NCBI RefSeq assembly: GCF_020921035.1
Contig: NC_063154.1
Coordinates: 6,324,001 to 6,388,000, forward strand
DNA from: Rhodamnia argentea
Taxonomy: Eukaryota; Streptophyta; Magnoliopsida; Myrtales; Myrtaceae
Direction of reading: 5' to 3'
DNA length: 64,000 nucleotides
Shown: positions 58,301 to 64,000 of the stretch, in pieces
Position numbering within the stretch: position 1 is the first letter of the stretch
How the letters are laid out: each line of letters opens with the position of its first letter
Made by a program: the position numbers and the translations under genes
The notes under the pieces: generated by a model
Told to the model about the DNA's origin: nothing
Database searches by the model: none
The model's input: the letters and a program-made list of their open reading frames with translations, nothing else

Positions 58301-61250
58301 TTTCTCTTATTTATGGGATTTTCTGGTATTGGCTTCTAGCATGGAAGACACCATATATAGTCATATTCTTGACTAAGGATATAAGAAATTTGACTTTGGT
58401 GAAGGAAATTAATTGGGCGATCTCATTTTCTGAATATTCATTAATTACATGCTGTTGCTTAACTTGCCAAAAAAACCTCCATGCTTAAAGGAATCATCTG
58501 TAAAACTCCTTCGCTTATTAGTAAGCCCTATAAGATACGTACTCAGCAGCAAACTCTTCTGCTTTAGGTGGCAATTCGAGACTCTAGATTTTCAGTTACC
58601 TGGGCAATTCCTTATGTTGTTTTGTTGTGTCTGGAAGGACATTATCTCTCTTATCTTCGGTGATCTGTTTATAGAACCTTGATAATTGGGCTAACTGAAT
58701 CTGTAATTCTAATATGTTTGACAAGCACCCTGCTTATCTCTGTCGCTGTTGTCAGGATGATAGACTACAATTGCACATTGCAGGACGAAGCAGATGGCTC
58801 AAATGAGTACAACAATTTCCAGCGTGGCTCTCTTAATACCACCTATCAGCTTGTTAAGGACTTGAAGAACATTGATATAGTGTTTCACATTGGAGATATA
58901 TGCTATGCAAATGGATATATTTCGCAGTGGGATCAGTTTACAGCGCAGGTTGAGCCAATTGCCTCAAGTGTTCCTTACATGATTGCGAGGTTTGTTTTGG
59001 TTTTTCCTCCTCCTCCCTCCTCCTTTTGGCATAGAGGCTTGGCTAATGATGAAATTGCAGTTTTCCTGATTGTTTACAGCTTTCGGTCTGGGCAGTTATG
59101 TTTAGGAATTAATTTATCTGTCGATATTACAATCTGGATCCCGGAGTCATCCCTCTTTTTCTAGTGGGACTTCTTACTAGTTTTGGTTTTCAGTGGTAAT
59201 CATGAACGAGATTGGCCTGGAACTGGATCCTTTTATGAAAATACAGACTCAGGAGGTGAATGTGGTGTCTTGGCCGAAACAATGTTTTATGTTCCTGCAG
59301 AGAACGGGGCTAAGTTTTGGTAAGGATGAGAAAGAGCGCATCGTGATTTGCGAATGTAGCTTTTTACCCTTGTCTAAAAAAATCCCAGGCTTTTCTGAAT
59401 GTTGGTCTTTGCTTGATCTAGGTACTCCACTGATTATGGCATGTTCAGATTCTGCATTGCTGATACAGAACATGACTGGAGGGAGGGAACAGAGCAATAC
59501 GAGTTCATTGAGCACTGTCTAGCATCTGTTGATAGACAAAAACAACCATGGCTGATTTTCCTTGCACATCGGGTTTTGGGTTATTCATCTGCTGACTTTT
59601 ATGCTGTGGAAGGATCGTTTGAAGAACCAATGGGCAGGGAGAGCCTTCAAAAACTTTGGCAGAAGTACAAGGTTGACATTGCCGTCTATGGCCATGTTCA
59701 TAATTATGAAAGGACTTGTCCTATTTACCAGGTATACCTGTGACTTTACTCTGTAGTGGAGCTGCATCTTATCTATGGCTCAAATTGTTTCGCAGAAAAT
59801 GAGGTGTTTCTAGAAAATATTTTCCCCAAAATCATTTTTTAAGAAAATGACAATATTTTTGATGTTCAGCAATAACTTGAAATTGAACTGGAAATTTTTT
59901 TTGCCGTTCAGCATGGAAAATCGGATTGATTTTCCTACCGAGTACTAATTTTAATAATGTTTCTTTTTATTGTTTCTTTTATTTTATTTTTCTTTTTTTT
60001 CCCTTGCCGCTGTGGCCGGCGACCGGCCGCAGGCGAGCTCGAGCCTTGCCACAGGTCAGCGAGGCTTGAGCTCACCGGCCTTGGGCCCCAGCCATCCCAT
60101 GGCCAACTCCCTGCCGAGGAAGAAGGAAAAAATAAAACAAAAGAAAAGAAAAACGAAAATAATTAAAAAGAAAAGGAAAAATATTTAAAAAAGGAGATAA
60201 GGTGAAGAAATAGAAGGAGGAAAGATGAAAATGTTTTCCTTGACTCATCTATATTCCGTAAAACGAAAGCTGGAAAATCCGGATAACATTTTCCTGGAAT
60301 TTATTTTCCGCAAAGTCACTTGGATGTCATGTCAATTTCTTCTAAGATGGCTAGTCTAACATTTCATTTTCTTGCAATAAATTGAACATTATCTTAATCA
60401 TCTTTGCTATGAAAAACCTGATTTTCTCAGCAAAAGAAGCTATAATTTTGTATCTGATGGCATACATTTCACAGAAGATGAAATTATATTAGCAATTTAA
60501 TTGTTTTCAGAAGTGATAATTTTTCGTTACCTTGCTTAACTTGTTCAATATGTTAGTATTATTTTGCTGTTGATTTCACTGTTAGTCTAAAAAATGGTCA
60601 CCATTTGGTATACACTGTTTAAGTGGAAGTCGTCAACCCGCATAGTGGTTGTTCTGAAAGATGATCCATGTCTCTGGGTAGATTAGCTTAGTTCAGGTAG
60701 CTGAGACTGAGAATCCAAATTGATTGTTCTTAGTTGAGCCCTGACGAAACTTGAGGAAGATGGAGTTTTCTTTTTCTATTTCAAATCTTTGGATGCTCTT
60801 TGACCAAAACATGTGCATGTATGTGCTGGTCGCATCTTGTGTATTGCTTCTCCCGACATAAAAAGGCTTGGCTTGTCACGGGACTTCCATCTAAAAATTT
60901 TAGGCTTCTAAATCCTGGTCCTCCTTTTTGATTTTGTCTACAGAATGTCTGCACAAATGAAGAGAAAAACTACTACAAAGGAACCCTGAATGGAACTATA
61001 CATGTCGTGGCTGGTGGTGGTGGAGCAAGCCTTGCGGAGTTCACTACTCTCCGAACAAAATGGAGCTTGTTCAGAGACTATGATTTACGGGTTCGTAAAG
61101 CTAACTGCATTCGATCATTCGAACCTATTATTCGAGTACAAGAAGAGCAGCGATGGGAAAGTTTACGACTCTTTCAGAATCAGTAGGGATTACAGAGACA
61201 TCTTGGCTTGCACAGTTGATAGTTGTCCAAGCACAACACTGGCATCGTAA
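55397..61250 (+). CDS. Purple acid phosphatase, PAP1/PAP27 group, with a frameshift in the last exon
   Basis: Twelve exons: 55397-55588, 55823-55914, 56043-56109, 56192-56314, 56591-56683, 56876-57005, 57357-57438, 58120-58252, 58784-58989, 59194-59319, 59422-59731, 60944-61250. A signal peptide (residues 1-30) is followed by an N-terminal fibronectin-like region and the metallophosphoesterase domain. The five PAP motifs are present in order: GDMG, GDICY, GNHE, FLAH and YGHVHNYER, so all seven metal-ligand residues are there although this group is often labelled inactive. Such enzymes are secreted and may release phosphate from organic esters. Exons 1-11 hold 518 codons in frame. In exon 12, after RDYD (about 61083), one surplus base shifts the frame: as written, translation ends at 61184-61186 (598 aa), while the family C-terminus (YGFVKLTAFDHS to the stop at 61248-61250) continues in the next frame. 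Confidence 0.9.
57780..57890. repeat. G/A-rich low-complexity tract in intron 7 of the phosphatase gene
   Basis: About 90 bases of 'aggaggggg' and 'gggagggagac'-type sequence within the 680-bp intron. It yields a short Gly/Arg-rich open frame that is not a gene. Confidence 0.8.
59791..60318. repeat. MITE in intron 11 of the phosphatase gene
   Basis: The left end 'tcgcagaaaatgaggtg' then 'agaaaatattttcc', and the right end 'gataacattttcctgg' then 'tttattttccgcaaa', are inverted repeats of about 35 bases. The core (about 60008-60110) is GC-rich and palindromic ('gcgagctcgagccttgcc' versus 'gcgaggcttgagctcacc'), like family A cores. Noncoding, and confined to the intron. Confidence 0.65.
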
Positions 61251-62640
61251 CTCAGAAACGTAAGGCAGATGGATAGCCAAATGGCTATCGGAGTTTGTCA
61301 TCCTTGTATCACGAGGTTTTGTGCTGCGCAACTTCTTCTCCTCCTGTTTATTTCTGTAAAGCATCACATAAAGCCTTATATTTTCCTCTCTGACGTTGTT
61401 TCTCTAGGCTGTTGCACCGTCCGTGTTGATATATCGACTCCGAAATCAGTAGGATAATGTCAATGATGCGTGTCTACTACAAAGTCATACCCAAATGGTG
61501 ATATCTTGACCCTATTAATACAGGCTGGGACCTGCCCAAGTACTTTTGCTTGTCAAGCAATCCGTTTATTCACGAGTCACACCCACGATCGAGAGATCAT
61601 TGGATTATCTTATCAAGTGCGAGTGAGAGATGTTACAAATTCAATATTCCAGTGCTTTGGACTGACATCGACGTGCAAATGGATTAGTTCTTGTCCCTAA
61701 ACTCTTAGATTACACGTCTAATCGGGTATATATCTTCTCGAGGCAAAGGTTTTGTAATCTCGACGGAGTAACCTGGTTGAAAAATCTGTGCCATTCTCAA
61801 ACGATAACACTTTCTGTGCCTGGTAAATCCATTCTCGACATGAAGTGCATGGATTGCAATCACAAAACCATCAATGGCAAACTATAAAGACACTTAATAA
61901 CCGCTCAAAAATAGTAAACATTTAAAAAAAAAAGAGGATAAAAGATTCACCACATGAGGTTGTCATTAAATTGCGGCCTGCATTGATATTTGACAAGCTT
62001 GCAGCATTCAACCTCAATATAATGCAAGAGCAATGTTAGGACACCGTAAAAAAATCTTGACAAACTTCATCGCGATACTGGACATACAGAAAAGCTTTTT
62101 TTGGCCGATATCATTTGTTGCTGTCCATGCAAGAAGCAGTTTAGCAAAGCTTGGTTGATTATATTGCTCGAGGGTGGGTCGTTAGATTTTGTCAGACAGT
62201 TATACCCGGAAAACATAGACCTAACAACGTTGTGCGCGCGAGAGAGACAGGAGATGGTTGGTTAGTAACAAACCTGATGACCCACCGAAGGTGTCTCCCT
62301 GCCTTACATCATTGTCTGCCTGATTGCAACCTGCAGTAGCTCCCTTCGTTTTTACTTTCAGTTTTCGCGCGTTGGATTGATCGGATCCTACCCAGTTTTA
62401 CGGATGCAATCGGGGTTAAACAATCGAAGCAACAAAAGGAGGAGAAATTCAAGGGACATCGATTTGTTTCATCTGATTACAATTGTTTTCTCGGCGCTTT
62501 TTGTCTTACATTTACAATTATCTGCACATCTGGCCTTCCCGATAGAAGAAGCCGTCGCTGATAGAGGTTCCGGCGGTGCAATCATCACAAGAAACGGTCA
62601 TTATTACTTATACAACCATCCCTTTTCCTTTTGCGTTTTT
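61251..62640. other. 3' region of the phosphatase gene and intergenic DNA
   Basis: The likely phosphatase 3' UTR extends to about 61460. No second gene, RNA gene or inverted repeat was recognised in the remainder. Short frames such as 62377-62658 have no known product. Confidence 0.45.
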
Positions 62641-63393
62641 TTTCATCTGGATGGTTGATTAGGTCGGCTGACGTGAAGCCATTGATTCTAGGAGCCGATC
62701 GCTCCCAGGGAGTTATGTTTTCTTGCTCGCAAGACGCTTTAGGATTGGCATCAGGACACTGCTTGATTTCAAGGTTTGAAGTTTCCCGTGTTACCTGTAC
62801 TGCTCTCCTGTATATTTGCATTCGTTCTCGGTTCTATGGCAGGTAATATAAGCATATGTCGGCAGGACCAAATTAATGAAGATGTGCACTCATTAAATGA
62901 GCATCTATGTATCAGGATGTAGTAAAACGTGAAAACTGGAGGATGCTTTCGCAATCCGGCTTTAGCTGAATTGGTGTTTCTTGTTCTTTACGCGCTAGTG
63001 ATTGACCTTATCATTAATAGGAGTTTAGAACTTTTAAGCTAAGGGAAACGAATGCTTTATTCTTCTTCGCCGACGTCGCTTCTGAGATTCTGATGATTAC
63101 TTCCTTCACTCATGTCCACATGAAAGATGCATAACTAGTCTACATAACGCACTTGACTCATCTTATTCCTTTCTCCTTGAAATGCATTCAGTATTCTACA
63201 CCGATCAGCATTTGATGCGCTTTCGTAATTGTCTAATCATCTCCTATTCGTCTCACAATTGCAGAAAATTCACAGCGTATATCTTTGCAATTCCTGGATT
63301 ATTGAACATGGCAGTGAAGATAATACAGATTGTTATTCCTCATCTTCTTTTTACTAGGTTACTTAGGAATTAAAAGTTGAAAGTCCTCCAGCA
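62641..63393 (+). promoter_or_regulatory. Leader of the last gene, probably with an intron
   Basis: A good donor (TGGCAG/GTAATA) lies at about 62842 and acceptors ending in AG lie near 63367 and 63390, just before the ATG at 63394. This suggests a leader exon ending at about 62841 and an intron of roughly 530 bases. Confidence 0.4.
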
Positions 63394-64000
63394 ATGGACA
63401 AGGGATTCAAGGGTGAAAGTGCTGAGCCTCTGAGGATGCATTCAGAGAATCTTGATGGGAGTCAAAGCGGCGAGCAGTCGACGTCTGCATTAGATAGGGA
63501 TAAAACCGGTAGGATTGGTAGTGGCAAAAACAGTCCGAAGAGTAACAATAGGAGCAGAAGTAGTAGCAGTAATCGGTCGACAGGAAATTTTGATGCCTCG
63601 AGTCCTGGACGTGATCTGTCGGCACTGTCCAAGAGAAAATCAGGGTCTATCACTTCCCTGTCTTCATCTTCATCATCATTAGTCGATCGCTTCCAAGTAG
63701 AGGCAGGTGAATTAATTAAGCCCAAAACAGATGGTATTGCTCCTTCTCCGGGACATGATGAGTATTGTCCATCGAGGTTGCGGAAAGAAAAGGAAGCGGT
63801 TAAGGTATCTTCAAAAGCAGAACGTGACTCGGAGTCCTCCTCAGGTGCCGCATCGACGTCGCCCATGTCCGACATCACGCACGAGTCACTACATCATAGT
63901 ATGTCGCCGACACAGTCTCCTGCAATCCAGGTGATGGACCGATCAGGCGGGTACAACCCTTATAGGATTCCGTCTACCGTATTCGAAAGGAGCAAACCTT
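63394..64000 (+). CDS. Ser-rich plant-specific protein, N-terminal part (runs off the window)
   Basis: Open from the ATG at 63394 to the end of the window (202 codons, no stop). The peptide begins MDKGFKGESAEPLRMHSEN and is rich in Ser, Arg and Asp, with low-complexity runs (SRSSSSNRS, SLSSSSSS). Near the end it has SPTQSPAIQVMDR and YNPYRIPSTVFERSKP, which I recognise from a family of plant proteins of unknown function in which this block is followed by an MEWSV/SLFSI motif; that part would lie beyond the window. It is probably intrinsically disordered. No catalytic domain, signal peptide or membrane segment is visible. Whether this ATG is the true start is likely but not certain. Confidence 0.7.
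   Translation, partial: MDKGFKGESAEPLRMHSENLDGSQSGEQSTSALDRDKTGRIGSGKNSPKSNNRSRSSSSNRSTGNFDASSPGRDLSALSKRKSGSITSLSSSSSSLVDRFQVEAGELIKPKTDGIAPSPGHDEYCPSRLRKEKEAVKVSSKAERDSESSSGAASTSPMSDITHESLHHSMSPTQSPAIQVMDRSGGYNPYRIPSTVFERSKP

Noticed and set aside
62377-62658. 93-codon frame as an upstream coding exon of the last gene
   Set aside because: No recognised motif, and the gene has a good start at 63394 with a plausible leader intron.
1-64000. CRISPR arrays, operons, defence islands or biosynthetic clusters
   Set aside because: None are visible; genes are unrelated single plant genes with introns, and the repeats are transposon-type, not evenly spaced short repeats.

Overview
This is nuclear DNA from a flowering plant, almost certainly a eudicot. 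The evidence is multi-exon genes with GT-AG introns, plant-only proteins (triose-phosphate translocator, ureide permease, a QUASIMODO2-LIKE methyltransferase, an X8/PDCB protein), a piece of plastid ycf2, and AT-rich intergenic DNA full of small transposons. The repeat style (long inverted-repeat MITEs with text such as 'aggactaaattgg') makes me think of Myrtales, but the sequence does not prove this. It is not a prokaryotic or viral window, and I see no CRISPR array, operon or defence system.

Layout. 1-1.7 kb: a lone first exon of a GH1 beta-glucosidase (minus). 2-11 kb: gene-free and repeat-rich, with two miniature LTR (TRIM) relics and at least seven fold-back/MITE elements. 11-13.2 kb: KTI12/DRL1 (plus, intronless CDS). 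14.7-20.2 kb: a QUL-type Golgi methyltransferase (minus, 8 coding exons, 619 aa). 20.4-25.1 kb: intergenic, with a strong 430-bp palindrome. 25.2-27.5 kb: 14-3-3 iota-like (plus, 7 exons, 259 aa). 27.9-28.6 kb: an unexplained block with an open 138-codon ORF. 29.0-30.2 kb: EAF7/MRGBP-like NuA4 subunit (minus, 5 exons, 130 aa). 30.2-34.7 kb: intergenic, with a decayed plastid ycf2 insertion. 34.7-38.4 kb: plastid triose-phosphate/phosphate translocator (plus, 12 exons, 418 aa). 41.3-43.7 kb: X8-domain GPI-anchored PDCB-like protein (plus, 4 exons, 183 aa). 44.8-46.8 kb: nested repeats. 46.9-50.4 kb: ureide permease (plus, 408 aa). 50.4-55.4 kb: repeats and a GC-rich orphan island. 55.4-61.2 kb: purple acid phosphatase of the PAP1/PAP27 group (plus, 12 exons) with an apparent 1-base frameshift in the last exon. 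63.4 kb to the end: start of a Ser-rich plant protein that runs off the window.

The genes are ordinary housekeeping and transport functions and form no pathway cluster; neighbours share no regulation that I can see. I assembled the exon models by hand from splice sites and protein similarity. In every complete gene except the phosphatase the exon lengths sum to a multiple of three with a continuous reading frame, which is a strong internal check. The points most worth a second look are the phosphatase frameshift, a GC-AG intron and an in-frame 81-nt last intron in the 14-3-3 gene, the two fold-back palindromes (one very regular), the TRIM relics with LTRs of under 100 bp, the ycf2 insertion, the unidentified ORF at 27.9-28.3 kb, and a pair of A-tailed retroposons. 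I found no clear candidate for a wholly new biological system.
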